From: Komagataeibacter saccharivorans
GTDB lineage: Bacteria > Pseudomonadota > Alphaproteobacteria > Acetobacterales > Acetobacteraceae
Reading direction: 5' to 3'
Assembly: GCF_003207825.1 (NCBI RefSeq)
Contig: NZ_NKTY01000003.1
Span: forward strand, 1 to 64,000
Length of the DNA stretch: 64,000 nt
Below the pieces are notes generated by a model, which searched no databases, was not told the DNA's origin, and saw only the letters and a program-made list of their open reading frames with translations. The translations under genes were made by a program, and so were the position numbers. This document shows, piece after piece, positions 1-8,940 of the stretch; position 1 is the stretch's first letter; each line of letters begins with the position of its first letter.

Positions 1-97
1 CGACATCCATGGCTACGGCGAAGCACACCCGCTGGTGCCCACAGGTCCCGACACCCGTGAGCCCCAGAACCGTCGCGTGGAAATCATCCTGCACTGA
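1..97 (+). CDS. OmpA-family protein, C-terminal fragment
   Basis: Only the last 31 codons are in the window, read from base 2 to a TGA at 95-97. The translation ends with NRRVEIIL-H, the typical end of the OmpA-like peptidoglycan-binding domain, where the arginine pair and the following hydrophobic strand are conserved. The family anchors the outer membrane, or an outer-membrane lipoprotein, to peptidoglycan. The rest of the gene lies upstream, so full length, signal peptide and N-terminal domain are unknown. A strong intrinsic terminator follows 11 bases after the stop. Confidence 0.75.
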   Translation, partial: DIHGYGEAHPLVPTGPDTREPQNRRVEIILH

Positions 98-107
98 TCT
101 GGCAGTC

Positions 108-139
108 AATAAAGGGAGCAGTCATCTGCTCCCTTTATT
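108..139 (+). terminator. Intrinsic terminator after the OmpA-family gene
   Basis: A perfect 13-bp inverted repeat (108-120 with 127-139) encloses a 6-nt loop. The arms begin and end in A/T runs and are followed by a T-rich stretch (acttttcattt), so the hairpin can terminate the plus-strand OmpA transcript. Confidence 0.85.
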
Positions 140-264
140 ACTTTTCATTTCTTTTATTTCCGGCCTCATTCCCCTATGAGGTGCCTGCCGGTAACAAGCC
201 TGTCTGTCGCGCATCTGTCCGATAGCAAGGCCCTTCCACTCGATGCAGGCAGAAGGATACCATC

Positions 265-789
265 TTGCCCCAGCTTTCCCGTGAGAAAGTCACACAATTT
301 CTGAAATTCGGAATTGTCGGCCTGTTTGGGCTATTCTGGGACACAACAGCCGTTTACAGCCTGCGTCCGCTCATCGGACTGACGACCGCCACGATTGCGG
401 CCTATTTTATTGCGGCGTCGATCAACTGGCTCGTCAACCGGCTGTGGACCTTCCGCAAGGCGGGCAACCAGCATCATTTCGTCATCCAGTGGCTGCGCTT
501 TCTTGCGGGCAATTCACTGGGCTTCTTCCTGAACCGCGGCTGCGTGTTCATGATGTTCCACCTCTCCCCGGTCTTCAAGGCCAACCCCGTGCTGGCGCTG
601 GCCGCAGGCGCGGTAGCGGGCATGCTGGCGAACTTCCATATCAGCCGGAAGCTTGTCTTCCATTCATGCCGCCCGGCCTGTCAGCAGAAAAGTGCCGAGA
701 TCACGCCCTTTCAGCCGCAGCGCGCCGTGGCCCAGAATGCCGTTTCCAGACGGACCGAGGTTTCGAATTCCCGCCGCAAGGCCGGATAA
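265..789 (+). CDS. GtrA-like membrane protein
   Basis: A 174-residue protein with four hydrophobic segments in about the first 130 residues (FGIVGLFGLFWDTTAVY, IAAYFIAASINWLVNRLWTF, FLAGNSLGFFLNRG, VLALAAGAVAGMLANFHISRKLVF). The N-W-x-x-N-R-x-W-T-F motif and the final N-F-x-x-x-R-x-x-V-F motif are hallmarks of the GtrA/DPMS1 family, small inner-membrane proteins linked to export or flipping of polyprenyl-linked sugars. The start is a TTG with AGAAGGA about 8 bases upstream; no in-frame ATG lies near. After the last membrane segment there is a hydrophilic tail of about 40 residues that overlaps the 3' end of convergent tenA by 79 bp and looks unlike the family, so the original stop may have been lost. 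No glycosyltransferase gene is adjacent, so the substrate cannot be inferred. Confidence 0.75.
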   Translation: MPQLSREKVTQFLKFGIVGLFGLFWDTTAVYSLRPLIGLTTATIAAYFIAASINWLVNRLWTFRKAGNQHHFVIQWLRFLAGNSLGFFLNRGCVFMMFHLSPVFKANPVLALAAGAVAGMLANFHISRKLVFHSCRPACQQKSAEITPFQPQRAVAQNAVSRRTEVSNSRRKAG

Positions 790-1415
790 CGCATCTGCGC
801 GCCATAGACCGCACCAACCTGCTCAAGGCGGCTGATACCGTCTTCCACCAGCGCGGTATATTCATCCCCGCCATAAAGCGCGATCCATGACCAGTAGGGA
901 TTCCCCTCCCGCCGGGTCGCGGGATCAGCATGCAGTCGCGCGCCCACCTCCGCATAGCCGATCAGGCAGGGAGCCATGGTCACCAGCAGATCGAGCAGGT
1001 CGCCCGTCTGTGCGCGATCGAGGATGAAACGGCTGTAGGCCAGCAGTTCGAGCGATTCTTCCGCCCCCTCAAGATCGGCTTCCTCGATCCCCCATCCCCG
1101 GCAATACGCCACATGCATCGACAGTTCGGTATCCAGTATGCCCGACAGAAGCTGGGCGGCATGCCGCATGCCCGCAACACTATCCGCTTTATGGACAGCC
1201 AGCGCGCAGGCACGGACATACTGGATCAGATACAGGTAATCCTGAATCAGGAAATTCCTGAACGCATCGGGGCTGACCGTCCCCGCGCCCATACCCTGCA
1301 CAAAGGGATGACTTACGAAATCCAGCCATCGGGGCATGCAGTCCTGCCGCAGTCGTCCCGCCAGTCCCCGTGTCAGCAGTGGCCAGTCCCGTTCCGCCTG
1401 CCAGTCGTGCATCAT
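711..1415 (-). CDS. tenA: TenA family thiaminase II / aminopyrimidine aminohydrolase
   Basis: A 234-residue protein of normal TenA length. Family features are the N-terminal HPFVQGMGAGTVSPDAFRNFLIQDYLYL stretch in broken form (HPFVQ, then F-x-x-F-L-I-Q-D-Y), the E-L-S-M-H segment and the A-P-C-L-I-G-Y motif holding the likely catalytic cysteine. TenA proteins hydrolyse aminopyrimidines from thiamine breakdown so that the pyrimidine can be salvaged as HMP. The start is an ATG-ATG pair with AAAAGGAAAC just upstream. I looked for a TPP riboswitch in the 100-bp leader and found none. The 3' end runs antisense to the tail of the GtrA-like gene. The gene is divergent from alaS. Confidence 0.88.
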   Translation of the reverse strand: MMHDWQAERDWPLLTRGLAGRLRQDCMPRWLDFVSHPFVQGMGAGTVSPDAFRNFLIQDYLYLIQYVRACALAVHKADSVAGMRHAAQLLSGILDTELSMHVAYCRGWGIEEADLEGAEESLELLAYSRFILDRAQTGDLLDLLVTMAPCLIGYAEVGARLHADPATRREGNPYWSWIALYGGDEYTALVEDGISRLEQVGAVYGAQMRYPALRREFETSVRLETAFWATARCG

Positions 1416-1566
1416 GTTTCCTTTTCGCCTGGGTATGCACGCACATCACGCATCGGCCATATGGGCAAAACACGCATGTTCTCACTTCCGGTCCGGTGCT
1501 ACGTGCGCTAGGTGAATGAATCCGGTTTTACATCTATCTTCAATACAGGATCGTCTGTTTCCCGCC

Positions 1567-4215
1567 ATGCCCACAACAAACGACATTCGTGCCACCTTCC
1601 TCGACTATTTTGCCGGGAATGGGCATCAGATCGTGCCGTCCTCGTCACTGGTGCCGCATAACGATCCCACGCTGCTGTTTACCAATGCTGGTATGGTGCA
1701 GTTCAAGAACGTTTTCACCGGGCAGGAAACACGTCCCTATTCCCGCGCGACAACGGCGCAGAAGGTCGTGCGCGCAGGCGGCAAGCACAACGATCTGGAC
1801 AATGTGGGCTATACCGCCCGCCATCACACTTTTTTCGAGATGATGGGCAATTTCTCGTTCGGGGATTATTTCAAGGCCGAAGCCATCGAACTGGCATGGA
1901 AGCTGGTGACCGGCACGTTCGGGCTGCCCAAGGAAAGGCTGCTGACCACCGTCTATGCCGATGACGAGGAAGCAGCCGCCCTGTGGCGCAAGATTGCCGG
2001 CCTGTCCGATGACCGGATCATCCGTATTCCCACATCCGACAATTTCTGGCGCATGGGTGATACCGGTCCCTGTGGCCCCTGTTCGGAAATCTTCTACGAT
2101 CACGGCCCGGAAGTGGCAGGCGGCCCGCCCGGCTCCCCCGATGAAGATGGCGACCGGTTTACCGAAATCTGGAACCTCGTGTTCATGCAGTATTTCGAAA
2201 ACCCGCCCGGCACCCGTTCTCCCCTGCCCCGTCCGTCGATCGACACCGGGCTTGGGCTGGAACGCTTTGCCGCAATCCTGCAGGGCAAGCGCGACAACTA
2301 CGATATCGACACGTTCCGCGCGCTGATCCTCGCCTCCGCCGAGATCACGGGTCAGGACCCCGATGGCCCGTTCAACGCCAGCCATCGCGTTGTGGCCGAC
2401 CACCTGCGCTCCTCTTCCTTCCTGATCGCCGATGGCGTGCTGCCCTCCAAGGACGGGCGTGGATACGTGCTGCGCCGCATCATGCGCCGCGCCATGCGCC
2501 ACCTGCACATGATGGGCACCACGGAACCGACCTTCTACCGTCTGGTCCCCGCCCTGATCCGGCAGATGGGCGAAGCCTATCCCGAACTGGTGCATGCCCG
2601 CGCCCTGATCGAAGAAACGATGAAGGGCGAGGAAGAGCGCTTCAAGGCCATGCTCGACCGCGGCCTGTCGCTGCTGGCGGACGAGACGGAACGCCTTGGC
2701 GATGGCGCGCCGCTGCCCGGCGATGTGGCGTTCAAGCTGTATGACACATTCGGCTTCCCGCTTGACCTGACGCAGGATGCCCTGCGCGGCAGCAGCCATG
2801 GCGTGGATGTGGCGGGCTTCAATGAAGCCATGGACGTGCAGCGCAGGCGCGCCCGCGCGGCATGGAGCGGTTCGGGCGACAGCGCCACCGAAACCGTATG
2901 GTTCGAAGCCCGCGACACCTTCGGGGCGACCGAATTCCTCGGCTACACCACCGAAACGTCGGATGCCGAGGTGCAGACCATAATCGTGGACAATGCGCAG
3001 GTGGAAAGTGCCGGCCTCGGCGCGCAGATCGCACTGCTGCTGAACCAGACACCCTTTTACGGGGAAAGTGGCGGTCAGGTTGGCGACACCGGCACGGTCA
3101 CGGCACCGGGCCTGCGCATCGCCATCACGGATACCCAGAAGAAGCTGGGCGACCTGCTGGTGCATTACGGCACGGTTGTCGAAGGTACGGTCAAACCCGG
3201 CATGGCCGTTACCGCACAGGTTGACCATACCCGTCGCAGCGCCATCCGTGCGCATCATTCCGCAACCCATCTGCTGCATGAAGCCCTGCGCCGCCGCCTT
3301 GGCGCGCATGTCACGCAGAAGGGCAGCCTGAACGCACCCGACCGCCTGCGCTTTGACGTAAGCCAGCCCCGCCCGATCACACCGGAAGAACTGGCCGAGA
3401 TCGAAGCGGAGGTGAATGCCCGCATCCGTGAAAACACGGAAGTCACCACCCGCCACATGACGCCGGAAGAAGCCATCGAACAGGGTGCGATGGCCCTGTT
3501 TGGCGAAAAATATGGCGATGAAGTGCGCGTGGTGTCCATGGGTGGCCCGGAAGAAGGGCGCGCAGGCTGGTCCATCGAACTGTGCGGTGGCACGCATGTG
3601 CGCCGCACGGGTGATATCGGTCTGTTCCGCATCACGTCCGAAAGCGGCGTATCCTCCGGCGTGCGCCGGATCGAGGCGGTGACAGGACGTGCCGCAGAAA
3701 ACGCCACCGTCGCGACCGAGGAACGCCTGAACCAGATTGCCGCCATGCTGCGCGTGCCGCCTGCGGAAGCGCCCGAGCGCCTTGCCGTGATGCTGGAAGA
3801 ACGCAAGGTCATGGAACGCCAGATTTCCGATCTGCAGCGCAAGCTGGCATCGGGCAGTCAGGCCGCCAGCAGCATCGAGGACATCAACGGCATCAAACTC
3901 GATGCCCGCAACGTGGGTGAACTGCCGCCCAAGGAACTCAAGCCGCTGGCGGACTCCCTGCGCACTGAAATCGGCTCCGGCGTGGTGGTGCTGATCTCCA
4001 CCGCCGATGGCAAGGGCAGCATCGTGGTGGCGGCCACGCCCGATCTGGCGGAACGGGTCGATGCCGTGACGCTGGTGCGCGTGGCCAGTGCCGCAATGGA
4101 TGGCAAGGGCGGCGGTGGCCGACGCGACATGGCGCAGGCCGGTGGCCCGGACATCACCAAGGTTGATGCCGCACTTGATGCGGTGCGTGCGGCACTGAAG
4201 CAGGCAGCGGGCTAG
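1567..4215 (+). CDS. alaS: Alanine--tRNA ligase
   Basis: An 882-residue class II aminoacyl-tRNA synthetase that charges tRNA-Ala. Order: catalytic core ([19 protein letters not shown] and [19 protein letters not shown] regions, each conserved in AlaRS), tRNA-recognition region, editing domain with HHSATHLLH near residue 562 and CGGTH near residue 672 (zinc-binding His/Cys residues), and a C-terminal oligomerisation domain ending in a glycine-rich [15 protein letters not shown] motif. An upstream ATG at 1516 would add 17 residues with no family similarity. The ATG at 1567 gives [11 protein letters not shown], matching the normal N-terminus, so I chose it. Length is typical. It is divergent from tenA and followed by a non-coding gap holding a weak hairpin. 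Confidence 0.97.
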   Translation: MPTTNDIRATFLDYFAGNGHQIVPSSSLVPHNDPTLLFTNAGMVQFKNVFTGQETRPYSRATTAQKVVRAGGKHNDLDNVGYTARHHTFFEMMGNFSFGDYFKAEAIELAWKLVTGTFGLPKERLLTTVYADDEEAAALWRKIAGLSDDRIIRIPTSDNFWRMGDTGPCGPCSEIFYDHGPEVAGGPPGSPDEDGDRFTEIWNLVFMQYFENPPGTRSPLPRPSIDTGLGLERFAAILQGKRDNYDIDTFRALILASAEITGQDPDGPFNASHRVVADHLRSSSFLIADGVLPSKDGRGYVLRRIMRRAMRHLHMMGTTEPTFYRLVPALIRQMGEAYPELVHARALIEETMKGEEERFKAMLDRGLSLLADETERLGDGAPLPGDVAFKLYDTFGFPLDLTQDALRGSSHGVDVAGFNEAMDVQRRRARAAWSGSGDSATETVWFEARDTFGATEFLGYTTETSDAEVQTIIVDNAQVESAGLGAQIALLLNQTPFYGESGGQVGDTGTVTAPGLRIAITDTQKKLGDLLVHYGTVVEGTVKPGMAVTAQVDHTRRSAIRAHHSATHLLHEALRRRLGAHVTQKGSLNAPDRLRFDVSQPRPITPEELAEIEAEVNARIRENTEVTTRHMTPEEAIEQGAMALFGEKYGDEVRVVSMGGPEEGRAGWSIELCGGTHVRRTGDIGLFRITSESGVSSGVRRIEAVTGRAAENATVATEERLNQIAAMLRVPPAEAPERLAVMLEERKVMERQISDLQRKLASGSQAASSIEDINGIKLDARNVGELPPKELKPLADSLRTEIGSGVVVLISTADGKGSIVVAATPDLAERVDAVTLVRVASAAMDGKGGGGRRDMAQAGGPDITKVDAALDAVRAALKQAAG

Positions 4216-4246
4216 TTCCCGCTTCTTGCTGCGGTCCAATACCATG

Positions 4247-4272
4247 CAACGGCGCGCCCAGTCACGCCGTTG
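4247..4272 (+). terminator. Hairpin after alaS, possible terminator
   Basis: An 8-bp perfect stem (4247-4254 with 4265-4272, CAACGGCG/CGCCGTTG) with a 10-nt loop lies 31 bp after the alaS stop. There is no U-tract, so it is a weak terminator candidate. The remaining gap to 4510 is AT-rich around 4290-4370, where the promoter of the carbonic anhydrase gene probably lies; no gene is seen there. Confidence 0.35.
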
Positions 4273-4510
4273 TGCTGTACTGTGCAATCACAGGATGAAA
4301 TATATTCAGTACAGAAAGTGAATATTTATTAATTATATTGTGGTTACATAGTATTTCCACTGCACTGCATTGAGAAACATTTATGCCCGCCGGGTGTTTC
4401 CCATGGTATAGGGGATAGGAGAGACAGGCCGGACCATCGGATGCCACGGCGGCTGTACCGCACGGCATGCTTCCCCCAATGTCCGGACATTCAGGTGACA
4501 GGATTTTACA

Positions 4511-5200
4511 ATGGCCGATACCAATACTGCCCGGGATACCCTCATCGAGCTGCTGCAGGGCGTGGAACGTTTCAATACGGAAGTTTTCCCCCAGAACCGC
4601 GAGCTGTTCGCCAGTCTGGCTGAAAGCCAGTCCCCTGATACGCTGTTCATCGCCTGCGCCGACAGCCGGGTTAACCCCAGCATGATTACCCAGACCCAGC
4701 CGGGTGACCTGTTCGTGCTACGCAATATCGGCAATATCGTGCCTGCCTATGGGGAAATGCTTGGCGGTGTCTCGTCTGCCATCGAATATGCGGTCAGCGC
4801 GCTGAAGGTGTCCCATATCATCGTATGCGGTCATTCAAACTGCGGCGCGATGAAGGCCCTGCTCGATCCCGACCCCACCAACCTGAACAAGATGCCGACC
4901 GTCGCAAGCTGGCTGCGCAATGCCGAAGCCGCGCGCGCCGTGCTGGAGGCATCCGATGCTGGCCCCGCGACCGTACGCAGTCTGGCAGAACAGAATGTCC
5001 AGCTTCAGATCGCCCATCTGCGCACCCATCCCGCCGTAGCCGCAGGGCTTGCCCGTGGCACCCTGACGTTGCAGGGATGGTTCTATGACATCGCAAGCGG
5101 GGAAGTTGTCGTTCTGGATGAAACGTCGCGGCAGTTCGTCCATGTGGATGAAGCCATCGCCCGGCTGCGCGCCCAGTCGGGTACGCCCGCCACCGCCTGA
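4511..5200 (+). CDS. Beta-class carbonic anhydrase
   Basis: A 229-residue cytoplasmic enzyme that interconverts CO2 and bicarbonate. The zinc ligands are plain: C49, D51 and R53 in CADSR, then H108 and C111 in GHSNCGAMKALL. The D/R dyad next to the first cysteine is the gating pair of the beta class. The LRNIGNIVPAYG and SSAIEYAV stretches are also typical. ACAGGA precedes the ATG at a usable distance. The next gene begins directly downstream, close to or overlapping the stop, so the two may be co-transcribed. Whether it belongs to the Can or CynT subgroup is not decided here. Confidence 0.95.
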   Translation: MADTNTARDTLIELLQGVERFNTEVFPQNRELFASLAESQSPDTLFIACADSRVNPSMITQTQPGDLFVLRNIGNIVPAYGEMLGGVSSAIEYAVSALKVSHIIVCGHSNCGAMKALLDPDPTNLNKMPTVASWLRNAEAARAVLEASDAGPATVRSLAEQNVQLQIAHLRTHPAVAAGLARGTLTLQGWFYDIASGEVVVLDETSRQFVHVDEAIARLRAQSGTPATA

Positions 5201-5219
5201 AGGCTTCCACCGGCATGGG

Positions 5220-6080
5220 GTGTGGCTGGCGCTGTTCGCGTGCCTCACCACCATGCCGCCTGGCCCCGCGCAGGCGGCGGCCAGCCTTAAACTGTCCACA
5301 TGGAATCTTGACTGGCTGACCACCCGCACGCAGGGCGATGCCGCCCTGCCGCCGGATGTAACGCCCCGCACGCCCGCCGAACTGGATGCACTGGCCCGGT
5401 ATGCCCGCCACCTTGCACCCGACATTGCGGCGCTGGAGGAAGTGGATACGCCGGAACTGGCCGCCCGGCTGTTCCCTGCCCCTTCCTACCACATCATCAT
5501 ATCGGGCGATCAGGTGGTGCAGAAGGTCGCACTCGCCATCCGGGCCGACCTACAGGTGGAGCGCCATGCGGATGTTACCGCGCTGGATGTCTATCCTGCC
5601 ACCGCCCCGCGTCACCTGCGTTCCGGTCTGGATCTGAGCATTGGCAGCGGGCCGGACACGCTGCGGCTGCTTGTCGTTCACCTCAAGGCGGGATGCAGGG
5701 ATTCGTCGCCCACCAGCCGCAAGCCTGCCTGCCGTACGCTTTTACGGCAGATTGCCGTCATTCAGGACTGGATCATGGAACGGCAGGATGAAGGCGAGGC
5801 TTTTGCCGTGCTGGGCGATTTCAACCGCCTGCTCGCCCCCGATGACCCGGCGCTGCGCAACCTTGCCGAAAACGGACCGCTGACCCTTGCCACGGCGGGC
5901 CATGCCAGCCCCTGCGGGCAGGGCAGCTATTTTATCGACCACATCATACTGGGGGGTGCTGCACGCGGCTGGCTGCAACCCGACAGCCTGCGCGTCATGC
6001 TTTATCGCGGCAGTGGACAGGAGCAGGCCATGCGCCTGTCCGATCACTGCCCCGTCTCGGTCCGGCTATCGCCCCCCTGA
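5220..6080 (+). CDS. Endonuclease/exonuclease/phosphatase (EEP) family protein, probably exported
   Basis: The fold's catalytic landmarks occur in order: STWNLDW (Asn), AALEEV (metal-binding Glu), LLVVHLKAGC (His), VLGDFNR (Asp/Asn) and LSDHCPV (Asp-His) near the C-terminus. The family hydrolyses phosphodiester or phosphate-ester bonds in nucleic acids, lipids or small molecules; the substrate is not visible here. A hydrophobic stretch WLALFACLTTMPPGPAQAAA precedes the domain and looks like a signal peptide. The start is uncertain. The open frame reaches back to 5085 inside the carbonic anhydrase gene, but those residues look like read-through of another frame. I propose GTG at 5220, with GAAGG overlapping the previous stop; this leaves an unusually short n-region. 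The cysteine pair in AGCRDSSPTSRKPACR could form a disulfide, consistent with a periplasmic place. Confidence 0.8.
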   Translation: MWLALFACLTTMPPGPAQAAASLKLSTWNLDWLTTRTQGDAALPPDVTPRTPAELDALARYARHLAPDIAALEEVDTPELAARLFPAPSYHIIISGDQVVQKVALAIRADLQVERHADVTALDVYPATAPRHLRSGLDLSIGSGPDTLRLLVVHLKAGCRDSSPTSRKPACRTLLRQIAVIQDWIMERQDEGEAFAVLGDFNRLLAPDDPALRNLAENGPLTLATAGHASPCGQGSYFIDHIILGGAARGWLQPDSLRVMLYRGSGQEQAMRLSDHCPVSVRLSPP

Positions 6081-6112
6081 ACCTGAAGGACCGGACGGCG
6101 TGGCAGACAACC

Positions 6113-6466
6113 TTATTCCGGCCAGATGCCCGAAGCATGCAGCGCATTCCACCCCACACCCAGCACGACCAGCACGAACACGATTGCCCCCATCAACTGG
6201 AACAGTTCCTTGTAGGGCATGAACGGAGCGGACGCGCCAGCCATGGCGGCGGCATGGCTGCTGGATGTCGCAACAGCATCATCGGCCTGCGGCACCACCT
6301 GTGTCTGGGCCACGGGCACCGGGCCGGGATCGGGCACGTCGGTCGCCGCAGCCGATGCCTCGTCTTCCTGCGTGGCGTCGTGCAGTGCCTCGACCGGATG
6401 ATCCACGCCCACGGGAACAGCGGATTCCGCTACAACAGTCCTGTCCTGATCGGGTGTGTCGGTCAT
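6113..6466 (-). CDS. Hypothetical small protein with C-terminal membrane anchor
   Basis: A 117-residue protein. The first 80 residues are acidic and rich in Ala, Pro, Asp and Val with no recognisable domain. A single hydrophobic helix follows (LFQLMGAIVFVLVVLGVGWNAL) and then a short tail, HASGIWPE. This suggests a tail-anchored inner-membrane protein with a disordered N-terminal region. ATG start with GGAG about 10 bases upstream. It is convergent with the EEP gene and divergent from the oxidoreductase gene. I do not recognise the family and assign no function. Confidence 0.6.
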   Translation of the reverse strand: MTDTPDQDRTVVAESAVPVGVDHPVEALHDATQEDEASAAATDVPDPGPVPVAQTQVVPQADDAVATSSSHAAAMAGASAPFMPYKELFQLMGAIVFVLVVLGVGWNALHASGIWPE

Positions 6467-6586
6467 TGACGCTGTACTCCTGCTTTCCCCAACTCTGTGC
6501 CATATACCTGTCAGTTCGGCAAAGAACCAAACGGCAGATCAGACATCCCGACATACTATCACCCGCTGCCCGCGCAGGAGAAAGCC

Positions 6587-7369
6587 ATGCCCCTGAAACT
6601 GACCCGCAGGCAGAGCCTGACCACCCTGCTGGCCGGACTGCTGCCCGTCCTTACGCCCCATGGCGCCATGGCCCGCACGCCCCTGCGCATTGGCATGATC
6701 GGGTCCGGCCATGTCGGCAGCACGCTGGGGCAGTTATGGAGCCGGGCGGGGCACGAGGTCATGCTGTCCGCCCTGACATTGAGGGAGGCGCAGGAACGGG
6801 TTGAAGAACTGCATTTCGGCAGCGCGGGCACATCACACGATGCCGCTGCCTTTGGCGATGTGGTAGTGCTGGCGGTACCCTATGGGGCATTGCAGCAGCT
6901 CGGGCATACGATTGGCCCGATCCTGAATGCAAGGCCACTGATCGACGCGACGAATCCGTATACATGGCGCGATGGCAAGATTGGCCGTCAGGCGCTGCTT
7001 GAGGGCGCGGGCATGGTCACGCAGTCGCTCTTTCCCACCGCCGCCGTAGTGCGGGCCTTCAATTCAGAGGATATGACAACCCTGCTGGCCCAGAGCAACC
7101 GGCCACCGCCACGCATGGCGCTGCCCATGGCGGGCGATGTGGCGCGGGCGCTCACTATGGCGGGCTGGCTGATCCATGATGCGGGATTTGACCCGGTCGT
7201 GGCGGGTGGCCTGTCAGCGGCAGGCCTGTTTCAGCCCGGCGGCCCGGCATTCGAGGCCCAGATGGATGCCGATGACCTGCGCAGGCTGTTGGGGGTTACG
7301 GGCGACAGTGCCGTTGAACGCAGCCTTGCCGCCCAGTTTGCCGCAGCTCAGGCTTCCGGCGGCAGGTAG
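6587..7369 (+). CDS. Tat-exported NADP-binding oxidoreductase of the F420-dependent NADP reductase type
   Basis: A 260-residue protein. It opens with a twin-arginine signal, TRRQSLTTLLAG (residues about 6-17), and a cleavage region near HGAMA-RT. A Rossmann motif follows, IGMIGSGHVGSTLG (G-x-G-x-x-G), then VVVLAVPYGAL and LIDATNPYTW. This pattern fits the NADPH-dependent F420 reductase / NAD(P)-binding family 2. The later segment VVRAFNSEDMTTLL resembles the 'KAFN' stretch of that family. ATG chosen for the AGGAG 8 bases upstream; an earlier in-frame start at 6497 would place 30 residues before the Tat motif. An exported nucleotide-dependent oxidoreductase recalls glucose-fructose oxidoreductase, which leaves the cell folded with its cofactor bound. 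The real substrate is unknown. It overlaps the convergent HdeD-like gene by 22 bp. Confidence 0.8.
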   Translation: MPLKLTRRQSLTTLLAGLLPVLTPHGAMARTPLRIGMIGSGHVGSTLGQLWSRAGHEVMLSALTLREAQERVEELHFGSAGTSHDAAAFGDVVVLAVPYGALQQLGHTIGPILNARPLIDATNPYTWRDGKIGRQALLEGAGMVTQSLFPTAAVVRAFNSEDMTTLLAQSNRPPPRMALPMAGDVARALTMAGWLIHDAGFDPVVAGGLSAAGLFQPGGPAFEAQMDADDLRRLLGVTGDSAVERSLAAQFAAAQASGGR

Positions 7370-7896
7370 GCGGCCCGGCGCAGGGCAAGGCCGAACTGGA
7401 CCCAGCCGATCCCGGCTGCGATCAGTTCAATGGCGATGAATGTCCCGATCAGCCACAGGCCCGACCATGGCAGTGTGATGTACAGGCACAGCCCGACCAG
7501 AAGGCTGATCAGCCCGCCGAACAGGATGATCCACCAGCCCTGCAGCCCACGCTGCCGGAACGCCATGATGATGCGCCCGATTCCCGACACCACCAGACAG
7601 GCGGCGATGAAAATGGTGATGATCAGGGAGCCGGTGGCCGGTTCCTCCATCATCATCGTGCCCGCCAGTATATAAAGACCACCGCCAAGGATGGACATCA
7701 GCCTGCCATCCCAGTCCCGTACGGCAAAGGCATGGACAAGCTGGACCGCGCCCGCGACGAACAGTACCAGCCCGAACAGGATGGTGCTGGCCAGTGACAG
7801 CGCCAGCGCGTCCGCCCAGGCCACGAATCCCAGCCCGAGCGATACCACCCCAAGCCCGACAAACAGTCCCCAGCGCTGCGTAAGCGGCGTTTCCAT
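7348..7896 (-). CDS. HdeD/DUF308-family membrane protein
   Basis: A 182-residue integral membrane protein with about six hydrophobic segments arranged as pairs, with short charged loops (RDWDGR, RQRGLQG). The internal repeat of GLGFVAWADALALSLAS and ILFGGLISLLVGLCLYI fits the HdeD/DUF308 family, which has a repeated two-helix unit. E. coli HdeD is linked to acid resistance at high cell density, a plausible role in an acetic acid bacterium, but that is inference. The start was set to the ATG at 7896 because GGGAAGGG lies just upstream; an in-frame start nine codons earlier lacks such a site. Confidence 0.82.
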   Translation of the reverse strand: METPLTQRWGLFVGLGVVSLGLGFVAWADALALSLASTILFGLVLFVAGAVQLVHAFAVRDWDGRLMSILGGGLYILAGTMMMEEPATGSLIITIFIAACLVVSGIGRIIMAFRQRGLQGWWIILFGGLISLLVGLCLYITLPWSGLWLIGTFIAIELIAAGIGWVQFGLALRRAAYLPPEA

Positions 7897-8002
7897 GCGA
7901 AGCCCTTCCCTATGTTCCGGCATGCCGTTTCATAACAGGCCGCCAGCCCCCTGCGATACAGGTTTTGTCATGTCCGACGCAGGGTCCAGCCCCACGCCAT
8001 GA

Positions 8003-8031
8003 TTGACACGAACGGGCTGTACCCCTATACG
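8003..8031 (+). promoter_or_regulatory. Sigma-70-type promoter of rpsD
   Basis: TTGACA at 8003-8008, a 17-bp spacer and TATACG at 8026-8031 make a near-consensus housekeeping promoter pointing at rpsD. The transcript would start near 8038 and carry a leader of about 165 nt. Confidence 0.65.
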
Positions 8032-8113
8032 CGCCCGACTGCCGGGAATGTGGACGATACGGCTGGTGCCCATGGGTGATTGCTCCCCGGTGCCGGTAAT
8101 ACGTGGCGCGCCC

Positions 8114-8136
8114 GTCCTGTTCATGGGGAACAGGAC
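8114..8136 (+). promoter_or_regulatory. Hairpin in the rpsD leader
   Basis: A perfect 9-bp stem (GTCCTGTTC 8114-8122 with GAACAGGAC 8128-8136) with a 5-nt loop lies about 70 nt before the rpsD start. S4 genes are autoregulated through leader structures in some bacteria, so this could be an S4-binding site; that role is only inferred. Confidence 0.4.
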
Positions 8137-8204
8137 CTACCGGTGCAACGACATGAAACACGGCCCGCCGTGGTGCATGCAGATGAATGAAGTGAGAGCG
8201 CGAC

Positions 8205-8822
8205 ATGAGCAAGCGCCTTGAGAGCAAGTATAAAATCAACCGCCGCCTTGGCGTGAACCTGTGGGGCCGTGCGAAGTCCCCGGTCAACAAGCGCGAATAC
8301 GGCCCCGGTCAGCATGGCCAGCGCCGCAAGCAGAAGCCGTCCGACTTCTCCGTGCAGCTTATGGCCAAGCAGAAGCTGAAGGGCTACTACGGCAACATCG
8401 GCGAAAAGCAGTTCCGCAAGTATTACGATGAGGCGGTGCGTCGCAAGGGCGATACCTCCGAAAACCTGATCGACCTGCTGGAACGCCGGCTGGATGCGGT
8501 TGTCTACCGCATGAAGTTCGCGATCACCCCGTTCGCGGCACGCCAGTTCATCAGCCACGGCCACATCACGGTCAACGGCCGCAAGGTCAACATCCCCTCC
8601 TTCCTGGTGCGTGATGGCGACGTGATTGAAGTGCGTGAAAAGTCCAAGCAGCTCGCCATCGTGCTGGATGCGGCACAGAGCGGCGAACGCGATGTGCCGG
8701 AATACATGGAAGTCGACCATCGCCAGATGAAGGGCACGTTCCTGCGCAGCGCCAAGCTGTCGGATGTCCCCTATCCGGTCCAGATGGAACCGAACCTGGT
8801 CATCGAATTCTACTCTCGCTGA
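8205..8822 (+). CDS. rpsD: 30S ribosomal protein S4
   Basis: A 205-residue protein of normal S4 length. It has the family N-terminus ([20 protein letters not shown]), the [12 protein letters not shown] and [17 protein letters not shown] stretches of the S4 RNA-binding domain, and the closing [10 protein letters not shown]4 binds 16S rRNA early and nucleates assembly of the small-subunit body. It stands alone rather than within the rpsM-rpsK-rpoA operon, as in many alphaproteobacteria. A strong promoter lies upstream. It is followed 118 bp downstream by prfC on the same strand. Confidence 0.98.
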   Translation: MSKRLESKYKINRRLGVNLWGRAKSPVNKREYGPGQHGQRRKQKPSDFSVQLMAKQKLKGYYGNIGEKQFRKYYDEAVRRKGDTSENLIDLLERRLDAVVYRMKFAITPFAARQFISHGHITVNGRKVNIPSFLVRDGDVIEVREKSKQLAIVLDAAQSGERDVPEYMEVDHRQMKGTFLRSAKLSDVPYPVQMEPNLVIEFYSR

Positions 8823-8940
8823 TCAATACCCGGAACCGGGCAGGCGTGACGCCGGGCGTGGGGCTTTGTCCCCGCGTCCGGCGTCCGCGTTTCTGGCCCC
8901 TGCCCCGTTCCCTATCCTTTCCGCCGGGCCAGCCGCAGGA

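Larger units (their letters stand above)
7897..8204. other. Divergent gap between the HdeD-like gene and rpsD
   Basis: This 308-bp gap holds the rpsD promoter and a hairpin in its leader, listed separately. Short open frames on both strands here have no ribosome site or recognisable sequence, and I do not call them genes. Confidence 0.6.

Noticed and set aside
1416-1566. A thiamine (TPP) riboswitch before tenA
   Set aside because: The conserved CUGAGA and the paired helices of the Thi-box are not present in the leader.
1645-4287. A minus-strand open frame of about 880 codons opposite alaS
   Set aside because: It mirrors a well-supported gene in GC-rich DNA, is rich in His, Gly and Ala as antisense frames are, and has no recognisable domain or ribosome site.
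7930-8124. A 64-codon minus-strand frame and a 72-codon plus-strand frame in the rpsD leader region
   Set aside because: No ribosome site, no recognisable sequence, and both overlap the promoter and leader of rpsD.
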